Shown here: one piece after another, positions 1-8,820 of the stretch
How the letters are laid out: each line of letters opens with the position of its first letter
Position numbering within the stretch: the first letter of the stretch is position 1
Source: Paludibacteraceae bacterium
GTDB taxonomy: Bacteria > Bacteroidota > Bacteroidia > Bacteroidales > Paludibacteraceae
Length of the DNA: 45,505 nucleotides
Assembly (NCBI GenBank): GCA_017551675.1
Contig: JAFZLC010000002.1
Coordinates: 1 to 45,505, forward strand
Direction: 5' to 3'
The notes under the pieces: model-generated
What the model saw: the letters and a program-made list of their open reading frames with translations, nothing else
Databases searched by the model: none
Told to the model about the DNA's origin: nothing
Translations under genes and position numbers: made by a program

Positions 1-442
1 AAAAGTTATTCCACAAAAAGGCACAACCGTCTATGTTCCAAATCGCGTCTTGATTGGAGTTGTCTCTCCAAGCACAAGGAAAAATTATAATGAGAACTTT
101 GACAAGGGGGAGGCTGACATATATTACACAGGTCCTAACTTTCCATCAACCATTGCGCTTCACGACCTTCACTTTTTTATTCCCTACATTAAAGGGAAAG
201 GGATACGTGACGTATACGAAATCACAAAAATACGTACAATCAAAGGTAGCGAAGCAAAAGAGTTAACACCTGACGAAACTCATTCTGATGATATCCGATT
301 AGCATTCCACCTGCATATACACCATAGGTTGTCAGAAGAATTTATAAAGATTGACACGTCAGGATTAATAAATTATACATTTATCGACACTGATTTTGAC
401 AGACTAAAAGAATTGACGAGCAACGAACAATTGCACCCCTAA
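1..442 (+). CDS. C-terminal part of an unidentified protein (5' end outside window)
   Basis: The reading frame is open from base 2 to the stop at 440-442, so the gene begins upstream of the window; a TTG at 50 is available but is not a convincing start because the frame continues before it. The visible 146 or so residues are soluble, with no membrane segment. A central stretch (GEADIYYTG, then HFFIPYIKGKGIRDVYEI) has the alternating strand pattern of PUA/ASCH/EVE-like beta-barrels sometimes attached to restriction or acetyltransferase proteins, but this is only an impression and I do not recognise the family. The gene runs towards the convergent glycosidase and ends at a shared terminator. 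Confidence 0.6.
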   Translation, partial: KVIPQKGTTVYVPNRVLIGVVSPSTRKNYNENFDKGEADIYYTGPNFPSTIALHDLHFFIPYIKGKGIRDVYEITKIRTIKGSEAKELTPDETHSDDIRLAFHLHIHHRLSEEFIKIDTSGLINYTFIDTDFDRLKELTSNEQLHP

Positions 443-522
443 ACAATCAATCAGTTTTTCAATATAAAGAGAGACCATTTTCAATTCAGATGAACTGAAA
501 AAGATATTAATCCCCCCCCAAC

Positions 523-556
523 AAAAAAAGATGGACATCCCGCCCATCTTTTTTTT
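523..556. terminator. Bidirectional intrinsic terminator
   Basis: A-run, GATGG, 9-nt loop, CCATC, T-run: the stem reads AAAAAAAGATGG against CCATCTTTTTTT and gives a U-tract on either strand. It lies between the stop of the plus-strand partial gene (442) and the stop of the minus-strand glycosidase (594) and can serve both. Confidence 0.85.
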
Positions 557-593
557 CAATCTTTACTTTACTGATCTGTTGTTGCTTCTTAAG

Positions 594-2528
594 CTATCGT
601 TTGATAAACTTAATTCGCTTGCCATCCGCGGTAACCAATACATAAATCTCATCCTTGCGGATATCTCCGACAAGTAGCGAATGACCTTTTAAATCATAAT
701 AGTGTACATTCTCAAGTGTTTGTAAATCAGCATCTGTAAAGACTATGTTTACTCCTGTTGGATCATACACCTCAAATTTTAACCAATCTATGTTGATGTA
801 GCTTCCAACAATCTGTATCTTTATTATATGCTCTCCTCTCTCTAATCGTGTTCTGCATACGGGTACCTCCTTGTATTCACTCCAATCTTCACTCACCTGC
901 GGTATCGTATACGAGTTCGTAACCAACTTATCATCTACATACAACTGGAAGCCTTCCAATTCATTCGAGTTGGATACATTGGCTGTAACGGTGTATTCAT
1001 CCGTGTCGGCTACATTTACTGTATATTCCAACCACTCTCCTTTATCCGTATATCCTACCGCATATCCTTGGCCTGCTGCCACGATGTCAACTTCGTCCGT
1101 ACGATATGCTCCGCCTTTGTTCTCTGTGTCAACATCAAAATAAGAGAATCCTTGTCCGGCTTCATCATAATTCTCTGCCTCTATCACGCCTGGTATCGTA
1201 GCGGCTACATTGTTATATGGATATTGTGGTACATTCAACGCCGTCAACAAGATTCGGTATCCATACAACTTACTCTCAATCTTTACTGGTACCGTCAGTC
1301 CAGAGCCACTCACCGCCATATCTGTCTCCGAAATCAAATCTGTCGAAGATACAGGGGTGTCTTTACTCTTCCATGTCACACGCTCTATCTTAACATGCAC
1401 CTTTCCTCCTAAGAAGTCTGGTAATCTGCTGAACACCACATTCACATCTCCTTCTGTATTTCCTCCCAACACAAGCGATGCGCAATATTGCTTTCTATCC
1501 ACAGCGGCAAAGCCATCCACTCCATCACTCTTATCATTCGGAGGTGTCACCATTGCCATATATCCTTCCATATCGCCATACCATTTGTATAGCCACCATC
1601 CACCACCTTTCTCATTATTGGCTGTCAACAGACTACCCAAGCGTCCTGGTAGATTGGTAAACCACCACGATATAGTGGCACTCTCCACATTGTTACGCTC
1701 AAACTTGGCAATGAACGGTACCGAATAGCCCGGACATCCTTCATATTTCTTCTTATCATCAGAAGCACCTGCACAATACTCATTGATACACAATGGATAG
1801 TCGGTTGGCAATCCCAACTCGCGCTCTATCTTATGCACATCTTCCACCGCACTGATAAAGCCTTCACTACCCCATTGATGCCAACAAATCAGATCGGGCA
1901 TACAATTATTCTGCTTACAGAACGTGAGGAACTCCTTCATCCTATCACTACGATAATAAGAGATGCATGGACCTACAATCTTAGTCTTAGGGTCTTTCTG
2001 ACGTATCAAGTCGTAGGTTGGTTTCCAAACTGTCGTGTTCAAATTACCATTCGAATTGTTCCACGTACCATCTGGTTCATTCCATATTACATAGCTGTCA
2101 ATATTATCATAATTCCCATTCACTTTCTTATCCAAATACTTACTCACTGAATTCAACCACGATTGTTGTCCCGGCCATTTATAAGGCCAATTAGGCAACA
2201 AATCGGGGAATGTGATCTGCACCTTGGCTGTTGTTCCCTTCAATCGTTCTGCAGCGATAAAGCCATCGCCAAAAGGGTGTTGATTGCCTGATCCACCCTC
2301 TGGTGGCAAGCAAAACAAATTACATTTCAAAGGTGCCACCAAGCTAGAAATGTCACTCGGCAGCGTTTCTGTCAACCCATAAAGGGAACCAGAGGCACAA
2401 TGAGTCACTGGACGAATACTATCCATCAAATCGACCTTCAACGTTGCTGCTGAATAAGCTCCTTGCACAGAGGCAATGGCTAACAGCACCGAAAAATACT
2501 TTTTAACCTTACAACTTAAAGATTTCAT
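594..2528 (-). CDS. Secreted clan GH-A-like glycoside hydrolase with CBM6
   Basis: 644-residue predicted extracellular glycosidase. Residues 1-27 are a signal peptide. Residues 30-430 look like a TIM-barrel hydrolase of clan GH-A: WNEP at 149-152 gives the likely acid/base Glu151, and INEY at 248-251 the likely nucleophile Glu250; the conserved WHQWG strand lies between them. Overall it looks most like GH39/GH5-type enzymes, but I cannot fix the family. Residues 440-585 are a CBM6 module (IEAENYD, GEWLEYTV, INIDWLKFE), which commonly binds xylan or beta-glucan chains. The last 45 residues (YYDLKG...IKFIKR) resemble the short C-terminal tails of type IX-secreted proteins. It is a tandem paralogue of the next gene and lies 8 kb from a GH10 xylanase, so plant hemicellulose is a plausible but unproven substrate. 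Confidence 0.85.
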   Translation of the reverse strand: MKSLSCKVKKYFSVLLAIASVQGAYSAATLKVDLMDSIRPVTHCASGSLYGLTETLPSDISSLVAPLKCNLFCLPPEGGSGNQHPFGDGFIAAERLKGTTAKVQITFPDLLPNWPYKWPGQQSWLNSVSKYLDKKVNGNYDNIDSYVIWNEPDGTWNNSNGNLNTTVWKPTYDLIRQKDPKTKIVGPCISYYRSDRMKEFLTFCKQNNCMPDLICWHQWGSEGFISAVEDVHKIERELGLPTDYPLCINEYCAGASDDKKKYEGCPGYSVPFIAKFERNNVESATISWWFTNLPGRLGSLLTANNEKGGGWWLYKWYGDMEGYMAMVTPPNDKSDGVDGFAAVDRKQYCASLVLGGNTEGDVNVVFSRLPDFLGGKVHVKIERVTWKSKDTPVSSTDLISETDMAVSGSGLTVPVKIESKLYGYRILLTALNVPQYPYNNVAATIPGVIEAENYDEAGQGFSYFDVDTENKGGAYRTDEVDIVAAGQGYAVGYTDKGEWLEYTVNVADTDEYTVTANVSNSNELEGFQLYVDDKLVTNSYTIPQVSEDWSEYKEVPVCRTRLERGEHIIKIQIVGSYINIDWLKFEVYDPTGVNIVFTDADLQTLENVHYYDLKGHSLLVGDIRKDEIYVLVTADGKRIKFIKR

Positions 2529-2572
2529 GGTTTTACATTTAATATTTCATATAGTTCTTAAATACACACGGC

Positions 2573-2601
2573 CAAAATTAGAACCCACAAGGGGTATCAA
2601 A
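2573..2601 (-). promoter_or_regulatory. Promoter of the first CBM6 glycosidase
   Basis: Read on the minus strand, TTTG (2601-2598) is followed after 17 bp by TAATTTTG (2580-2573), matching the Bacteroidota promoter form, about 45 nt upstream of the ATG at 2528. Confidence 0.6.
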
Positions 2602-2652
2602 CTATAATTTATCATCCGTTTTCCATAACTTTTGTTTCATTTTCTCAAATGT

Positions 2653-2688
2653 GGCGAAGAGTCACTCTAACACCGATGACTCCCCGCC
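2653..2688 (-). other. Strong RNA hairpin downstream of the interrupted glycosidase
   Basis: On the minus strand GGCGGGGAGTCA pairs with TGACTCTTCGCC through 12 continuous pairs, two of them G-U, around a 12-nt loop. It lies 25 nt after the stop at 2714. No U-tract follows, so it may be a 3'-end stabiliser rather than a classical terminator. The G-U pairs make the hairpin strand-specific: the same segment on the plus strand has two A-C mismatches. Confidence 0.55.
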
Positions 2689-2713
2689 ATCTCACCATAA
2701 GAAACAATTATTA

Positions 2714-4645
2714 TTACTTCAGATAACTAAACTTCAACTTCTTCTCGTAGGATTTAACACCTATTTTGTTTTGTTTGACGACAATACAAGGTTTCTCGCC
2801 ATATATTTCATTCGATTTCAACTGAATTCCATTCAAATCATAATAGGAATATTCGTTCATTTCCTCATCATCTCTATGAATAAAATTCAAATCTGTGGAG
2901 CTTGCTTTTTCAAATCGCAACCAATCGATATTTACATAACTACCCACAATCTCTATTTTCAGTTCATGGGTACCCTCTTCCAATCGGGTCGTCACAATAG
3001 GAATCTCTTCATAGACACTCTAATCTTCACTCACCTGAGGGATCTGATAGTCATTCGTCAATTCCTTTCCATCAAGGAAGAGGCGGAATCCTTCCAACTC
3101 TGCAGAGTTTGAGACATTGGCTGTGATTACGTATACATCCGTAGCGGCAACCTGAATGGTATATTCCATCCACTCACCCTTTTCCGTATACCCGATGGCA
3201 TAGCCACTTCCTCCTTGCACGATATCCACACCATCAGTACGATATTTACCGCCTTTGTTCTCCGTCTCATTATCCATATAAGAGAAGCCCTGACCGGCTA
3301 CGTCATAATCCTCAGCCTCAACAGTACCTGGAATAAGGATAGGCTCCCCCTTGTATGGAGTCTGAGGGACATCCAACGGGGTCATATAAATTCGATAGGC
3401 ATAAAACTGACTTTCAATTTTCACTGGGATGGTTAGGGTGGTTCCGTTCAACACCACATCCGTCTCCGAAACCAAATCGGTAGATGCAACGGGGGTATCT
3501 TTATCCTTCCATGTCACCCTCTCAATCTTAACATGCACCTTTCCACCCAAGAAAGCAGGCAGTTTGGAGAAGACAACATCCACATCTCCCACAGAATTAC
3601 CACCTATGATGATGGAGGCATAATTATTCTTTTTATCCACTGCTGCAAAGCCATCCACACGTTCACTTCTATCATTCGGAGGGGTCACCCTTGCCATGTA
3701 ACCCGTCATGTCACCATACCATTTGTATAGCCACCATCCGCCACCTTTCTCATTGTTGGCAGTGAGCAAACTACCCAAGCGACCTGGCAAATTGGTGAAC
3801 CACCACGAAATCATGGCACTCTCCACTTTGTTACGTTCAAACTTGGCAATAAATGGAACAGAGACACCCGGACATCCCTCGTAGGTGTGCGTCTCCGACG
3901 AATATTCATTGATAGACACAGGATGCTCTTTCATTCCATATTTCTTCTCCAACGAACGAAGGTTTTCAAGAGCCCCAATGAAGCCTCCGCTTCCCCACTG
4001 ATGCCAACAAATAACATCTGGCTCACAATTATTATTCTTACAATATTCCAAAAACTTATCCATTCGTGTGGAATTGTAATAGGCAAAAGAGGGACCAATG
4101 ATTTTCGCATTCGGATCTAATTTTCTAATCAGATTGTACGTAGGTTTCCACAAAGAAGAGTGAAAGTCTCCGTTAGAGTCTTGCCATGTACCATAAGGCT
4201 CATTCCATATCTCATACCCATCAAAATTCGTATACCCTGAATTTAGTTTCTTTTGAATGATTTGAGTAACACTACTCTCCCAAGAGTTCCAACCTGGCCA
4301 TTTGTAAGGCCATCCTGGCAGGATGTCGGCAAGACGTATTTGCACCTTTCCCGTAGTGCCTTGCAATCTTTTTGCAACGTCAAAAGCATCTCCTATGGGC
4401 TGTTGATGTCCATTACCACTGATGGCAGGTTGCACATACACATTACCTTTTAAAGAAGCCACCAAACTTGTTATATCTCTAGGCAAATCAGCTGTTATTC
4501 CATATAGTGCACCTGAAGCACAATGGGTAGCCGGACGTATACTATCCGACAGGTCCACCTTCAATGTTTCTACAGAAAAAACATTCTCTATAGTAATTGA
4601 AGCAAACAAGATGCAGATGATAAAAATTCTAATAATATTCTTCAT
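2714..4645 (-). pseudogene. Paralogous CBM6 glycoside hydrolase interrupted by an in-frame amber codon
   Basis: This is a tandem paralogue of the 594-2528 enzyme, with the same order: signal peptide (1-24), GH-A-like domain with WNEP and INEY motifs, and CBM6. Codon 542 (3020-3022) is TAG where the paralogue has Trp (PQVSED-W-SEY versus PQVSED-stop-SVY). The same frame continues without further damage through the rest of CBM6 (GSYVNIDWLRFE) and a tail to 2714, giving 643 residues if read through, almost exactly the paralogue's length. Translation stopping at TAG would yield an intact catalytic domain with CBM6 missing its last strands and no C-terminal tail. I place the start at ATG 4645, because the upstream GTG at 4675 overlaps the -7 box. 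Recent nonsense mutation, sequencing error or stop suppression are all possible. Confidence 0.8.
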
Positions 4646-4674
4646 GACAGTTTTAATTTTATGATTTCCTGTCA

Positions 4675-4682
4675 CAAAATTA
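4675..4682 (-). promoter_or_regulatory. -7 promoter element of the interrupted glycosidase
   Basis: TAATTTTG on the minus strand, 30 nt upstream of ATG 4645. No clear TTTG is seen at the -33 position. It overlaps the alternative GTG at 4675 and so argues for the shorter protein. Confidence 0.5.
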
Positions 4683-4772
4683 GAATGGAGAAATAGCTAA
4701 AATTTATGATTTTTTGTGCTTTCAGTGCGATTTTTGTTTCAAACGCCCTATCTGATCCAATATTTTATAGGA

Positions 4773-4840
4773 AAAATTGTTCAATATGAATTCAACATAA
4801 TTACACATCAACTCATACAGAACCCACCTTGAACAATTTT
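4773..4840 (-). terminator. Long-stem terminator-like inverted repeat after the LRR gene
   Basis: A perfect 12-bp inverted repeat, AAAATTGTTCAA (4773-4784) and TTGAACAATTTT (4829-4840), encloses 44 nt. On the minus strand it follows the LRR stop by about 12 nt and its right arm ends in TTTTTCC, as in an intrinsic terminator, although the loop is unusually large. Confidence 0.5.
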
Positions 4841-4852
4841 ACTTAACGAAAA

Positions 4853-7800
4853 TCATCTGCTTTTCAAATATTGGTCCATCTCTTTGCACAAAGCCTCGTC
4901 ATCGGAATACATTTTTTTGTAACGAGAGACATGGCGACGCTTCAAAAGGCCCTCCCTCATCATGTAACGCACAGCACTTTTGCTTGCATTATTTTCATAA
5001 TCATTGTATTTCTTGTGTTCCCTTGACATATCCTCCAGATAACGGTCTAAGAACATGTGCTGTTTTGAACCTGAGGTCGACCACATATGTGCCAATGATT
5101 TCAAAAATACCCATGGGAAGCATACAACGTATAAAAATCCATTAACTATTCTTAGCAATAAAATATATAGGTAATAAAAGAACGTCACAAAGAACGGTGT
5201 GCGACGCATCAAGCGTCTCAGTAGTTTTCGATTGCGATCTACCGTCTCTTCCCTGTACGCATACCCCATCTCCATGCCCTTGCAGAAGTCATTCACCATT
5301 TTATGGAACATGGCTGGTCGCTTTATCTGCGACAAGTCTCCATTCCACAAAACCGTTTGCTGGCAATCATCCCATTCATTCCATATACTACGGTACAAGT
5401 TATCGTTCATTTCATATATCAGGTATTCTCCAAGCAAGGTCAACGTCTCTCCCGAGCGATCACGACAATCCTCCTTCCAACAAGAATCGGTTATTATCGT
5501 AGAGCCAGAGAGGTGATGCACATTGGCTGGAATCACCCAATTATGGATGTCGCAGCCAGAAAAGGCTGACTCTCCAATATATTTCAAATTATCTGGCAGA
5601 TCAATGTGGGAAAGAGCAGTACAACCCGCAAATGTACCACTCTCGATACAAGAAACAAATGCAGGCCATTTAAACGTCTGAAAGGCACAATCACTAAAGG
5701 CTTCCGAGCCTATATATTGCAGAGTGTCAGGCATGTGAATCTCCGAAAGATTTGTACAACCCATAAACGCCCTATCACCAATTCGAGTAAGCGTCGATGG
5801 CAAATGAACACTTTTGATCTCTTTATGTCCTTTGAATGCATCTTCCCCAATGCTATATATTCCCTCAGGGATCACAACAGACTCATCATATTTCCGTTTC
5901 GCACGTAAGAGTGTACCCGCAAAGATTTCAAACATAGAGTCCTTATTCGCCTCTTTGATCTCCCGAATAAGCGGTGTGCCTTCGAACATACTCTTTTGGA
6001 ACAAAGCTCCTTGTCCACTGAAATAGGTAAGACGTCCGCACCGAGAAAACAACTCTTCCGGCATCTCTTGCGGATTCGCCAAGAAAGTTACCTTCTCTAG
6101 TTTTTCACAAGAGGCAAAACAGTTTCTCCCTATCCATTTAACAGTGGATGGAATCACCACCTCTTCCAAATATGAGGTTGAAAATGCTTCCTCCCCAATA
6201 TCAATTAATCCCTCTGGAAGATCCATTTTCCGTACTTTCACGTCATAGAATGCCTCTCTTCCGATAGATTTAAGATTCTTAGGAATGTTGATTTCATGAA
6301 GATTTCTACAAGGGAAAAAAGCACCATCTTCAATCTCCTCCACGCTATCTGGCAACACCACCTTCCGTAGGAACCGACAAGAGGAGAATGCCCGTTGTCC
6401 AATCTTTTTCACTCCCTCTGGAATGATGGCCACGATGATATCTTCTCGATCTTGATACGCTCCATACCCAATACTATATGATTGCGGCACTTGTAAGATA
6501 ATCGGTTTCTCTTTCGCAGCATCTTCCCCCGGCAGAGCGTTGTCATAGACTTCAGTTCCCTCTGGAATCTGCACATCTGTCAAATTGCCACAATCATCGA
6601 AAACAGAAGCATAAATATGCTCCAACGACGAAGGCAACTCCACATGGCAAAGCGAGCAACATCCTCTAAATGTTGCAAAATAGAGGGCGTCAATTCCTTC
6701 TGGAATGACAATCTCTTCCAACGAAGCACAATACTCAAAAGCATGTGCATATATATTCTTAAGGCTCTTGGGGAGTATCACCCGTTTTAAAAACGAACAA
6801 TACGAAAAAGCACCATACCCTATTGTTTCCACACCCTCTTCGATAATCACTTCTGTGATATCTATGTTTCCATGAAAGGCATATCCTGAGATTTCCTTCA
6901 CTCCATTAACATGAACCGTACCTTTGCAAGCCTTACCATCCTGAAGAAAATCATTAATCACGACAAGCCCCTTCTCCTGCTGTTCCCTCAGCCATGGTGT
7001 ATTCTTGAATATTTCTTTCCCTATTGGCAATGTTTTATCCTTCGGAAAGACCACACTCTTCAAAGAGGTGCAATCTTCAAACATGTAATCACCAAGCACA
7101 GAATCAAGACTGTTAGGCAACTCCACATGATCAAGAGATATGCATCCATAAAATGCTCTGTAAGAGATGCTTTCAATCGTGTCAGGGAAAACAATCTTTG
7201 TCAATCTCGTACAATTCTTAAACGCTGCAGGACCAATCTCCCTAATTCCTTGAGGAATAACCAACTCGCCAGTGCAACCTCTACCATCCACCACACAATC
7301 GCCAATAATGGTCAGTTTATGCTCCTTTCTGTTTCTGTTGACCAAGGCTGTGTTTTCTAGCGCATCTTCATACAGAGGAGAATAAGTCAGCTCGTCTATT
7401 TCAACACTCTCCAACGAGGTACAGTCTGCGAAAGACCTTTCCCCAACATATTCCAATATGTTGCTCAAAAAGAAACTCTTCAAAGATGAACACTCCTCAA
7501 AAGCAGAATCACCAATTGTAATTAGGCTAATAGGCAGTGTTATCGACGGCAATGCCTTGCATCCTTGAAAAGCTCTATCTTGAATCTTCTTCAATTGATT
7601 TCCAAGGGTGACATTGGTTAACTTTGAACAACCATCAAAGCATTTTGATGGGATCTCTTCTAAGCTATTGGGGAGTATCACCGTCTTCAAATTTGAGCAG
7701 TCACGGAATGCCTCTTCTTCTATGGAGGTTAATCCTTCAGGGAGAGTGATTTCTTTCAATTCTCGGCATCCTTCAAAAGCACTTTCTTCAATCTTACGGA

Positions 7801-7915
7801 GAGATTTCGGAAATTCCACTTTCACAAAATCATTGTTATAATTAAACGCTTTTTTCTCTATCTCCGTCACCCCTTCAGGTATAATCAGCTTTTTTTTCTC
7901 GATTTTATATTCCAT
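4853..7915 (-). CDS. Giant BspA-type (LRR_5) leucine-rich repeat protein, no signal peptide, C-terminal membrane segments
   Basis: About 1,020 residues. Roughly the first 800 are LRR_5/BspA-like repeats of about 23 residues (pattern: I..AF..C..L..V.LP..L..I). Unlike typical BspA surface proteins there is no signal peptide. Near residues 915-950 are two adjacent hydrophobic stretches (FFVTFFYYLYILLL and VNGFLYVVCFPWVFL) followed by a basic/acidic tail, suggesting a membrane hairpin with the LRR face probably in the cytoplasm; that topology is inference. ATG 7915 is chosen over an in-frame GTG four codons earlier; either start lies immediately after the DjlA-like gene (stop 7943), so the two are probably co-transcribed. 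LRR_5 arrays bind proteins, but the partner here is unknown. Confidence 0.85.
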   Translation of the reverse strand: MEYKIEKKKLIIPEGVTEIEKKAFNYNNDFVKVEFPKSLRKIEESAFEGCRELKEITLPEGLTSIEEEAFRDCSNLKTVILPNSLEEIPSKCFDGCSKLTNVTLGNQLKKIQDRAFQGCKALPSITLPISLITIGDSAFEECSSLKSFFLSNILEYVGERSFADCTSLESVEIDELTYSPLYEDALENTALVNRNRKEHKLTIIGDCVVDGRGCTGELVIPQGIREIGPAAFKNCTRLTKIVFPDTIESISYRAFYGCISLDHVELPNSLDSVLGDYMFEDCTSLKSVVFPKDKTLPIGKEIFKNTPWLREQQEKGLVVINDFLQDGKACKGTVHVNGVKEISGYAFHGNIDITEVIIEEGVETIGYGAFSYCSFLKRVILPKSLKNIYAHAFEYCASLEEIVIPEGIDALYFATFRGCCSLCHVELPSSLEHIYASVFDDCGNLTDVQIPEGTEVYDNALPGEDAAKEKPIILQVPQSYSIGYGAYQDREDIIVAIIPEGVKKIGQRAFSSCRFLRKVVLPDSVEEIEDGAFFPCRNLHEINIPKNLKSIGREAFYDVKVRKMDLPEGLIDIGEEAFSTSYLEEVVIPSTVKWIGRNCFASCEKLEKVTFLANPQEMPEELFSRCGRLTYFSGQGALFQKSMFEGTPLIREIKEANKDSMFEIFAGTLLRAKRKYDESVVIPEGIYSIGEDAFKGHKEIKSVHLPSTLTRIGDRAFMGCTNLSEIHMPDTLQYIGSEAFSDCAFQTFKWPAFVSCIESGTFAGCTALSHIDLPDNLKYIGESAFSGCDIHNWVIPANVHHLSGSTIITDSCWKEDCRDRSGETLTLLGEYLIYEMNDNLYRSIWNEWDDCQQTVLWNGDLSQIKRPAMFHKMVNDFCKGMEMGYAYREETVDRNRKLLRRLMRRTPFFVTFFYYLYILLLRIVNGFLYVVCFPWVFLKSLAHMWSTSGSKQHMFLDRYLEDMSREHKKYNDYENNASKSAVRYMMREGLLKRRHVSRYKKMYSDDEALCKEMDQYLKSR

Positions 7916-7942
7916 ATCCCGATTCACTTTTATATGTGAGTT

Positions 7943-8797
7943 CTACAAATTTTTAACTTTACATATCAGCTGATAGGCTTCCGTCACCTGTCTGAAATTC
8001 ACAATTGATTCTTCTATCTCTTTTGGAGATGAATCAGGCGGCAAGCGATCTGGATGATATTTTTTCGCCAAAGCACGATACGAGTCCTTGACTTCCTGAT
8101 CAGTAGCCTCCGGTTTCAGATTGAGAATAGCATAGGCTTGTGCCGACAGACTGCCTTCAATACATTTCTGATTGTTAACACTCTCCTCCTTTTTACATTC
8201 ATACTGATATTCCAATTGTGTGATGTCCCACTCGTCAATCAACGTATGTTTGGCAAATGCCTCCAATAGGGAACGTTGCTGGTCATTCACACCACCATTC
8301 AGATAGGCGGTTTTAAACAGATACTCCAGCAACTCCAGTCTGGCCTCATACGACATCCTTGTTTTTAGAATAGAAATAGCATAGAGCCGATAGTTTAAAT
8401 TATATTTTCCTGATTTGTTTCGCAACAAATACTCCATTCTATCGGCATCCTTATAAATCGGAAATATGAAACGCGAATGTTGGAATCTTTTCCGAAAATA
8501 GGCAGTCGCCGTCTCACGTTCCGCCTCCGTCGTCGTCTCTTTGCATCTGATCAGTTTGTCAAAAACAGCCACGACGGCGGTAATACCATCTTTGTATAAA
8601 CTATGCTCGGTAAGGTCATAAATTCCCTTTGGGAAAATATCACCCTCTCCATCCTTCTTGAAGGATTTTATTTTTCTCTCTGTTTTTAATATTGATGGAA
8701 TGGCTAAAATGGAGAATACTCTAATGAATATCTTGAAGAATACAATTGCCCCGAAAGGTATAAATAAAAGCCACGAGTATTCTTCAATTATCTCCAT
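7943..8797 (-). CDS. DjlA-like membrane J-domain protein (TM-TerB-DnaJ)
   Basis: 284 residues. A transmembrane segment spans about residues 8-33. The middle (about 65-200) resembles the helical TerB domain of DjlA (GGVNDQQRSLLEAFAKH). The C terminus (about 218-284) is a J domain with the HPD triad at 248-250, required to stimulate DnaK ATPase. This order matches DjlA, an inner-membrane co-chaperone with the J domain in the cytoplasm. It lies 23 nt after hisIE and about 27 nt before the LRR gene, in a minus-strand gene train. Recruitment of DnaK to the membrane is family knowledge; a link to the LRR neighbour is inference from adjacency. Confidence 0.8.
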   Translation of the reverse strand: MEIIEEYSWLLFIPFGAIVFFKIFIRVFSILAIPSILKTERKIKSFKKDGEGDIFPKGIYDLTEHSLYKDGITAVVAVFDKLIRCKETTTEAERETATAYFRKRFQHSRFIFPIYKDADRMEYLLRNKSGKYNLNYRLYAISILKTRMSYEARLELLEYLFKTAYLNGGVNDQQRSLLEAFAKHTLIDEWDITQLEYQYECKKEESVNNQKCIEGSLSAQAYAILNLKPEATDQEVKDSYRALAKKYHPDRLPPDSSPKEIEESIVNFRQVTEAYQLICKVKNL

Positions 8798-8820
8798 TTC
8801 ACCATTATTTGCTTAAAAGG

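Noticed and set aside
871-1728. Several plus-strand open frames opposite the first glycosidase
   Set aside because: They overlap a well-supported gene with catalytic motifs and show no domain features; the same applies to the other antisense frames across the window.
3020-3022. Selenocysteine or pyrrolysine recoding of the TAG
   Set aside because: Selenocysteine uses TGA; the paralogue has Trp here, there is no functional reason for pyrrolysine in a CBM, and no supporting genes are visible.
4853-7915. Secreted BspA-type adhesin
   Set aside because: No signal peptide at either possible start; hydrophobic segments are at the C terminus.
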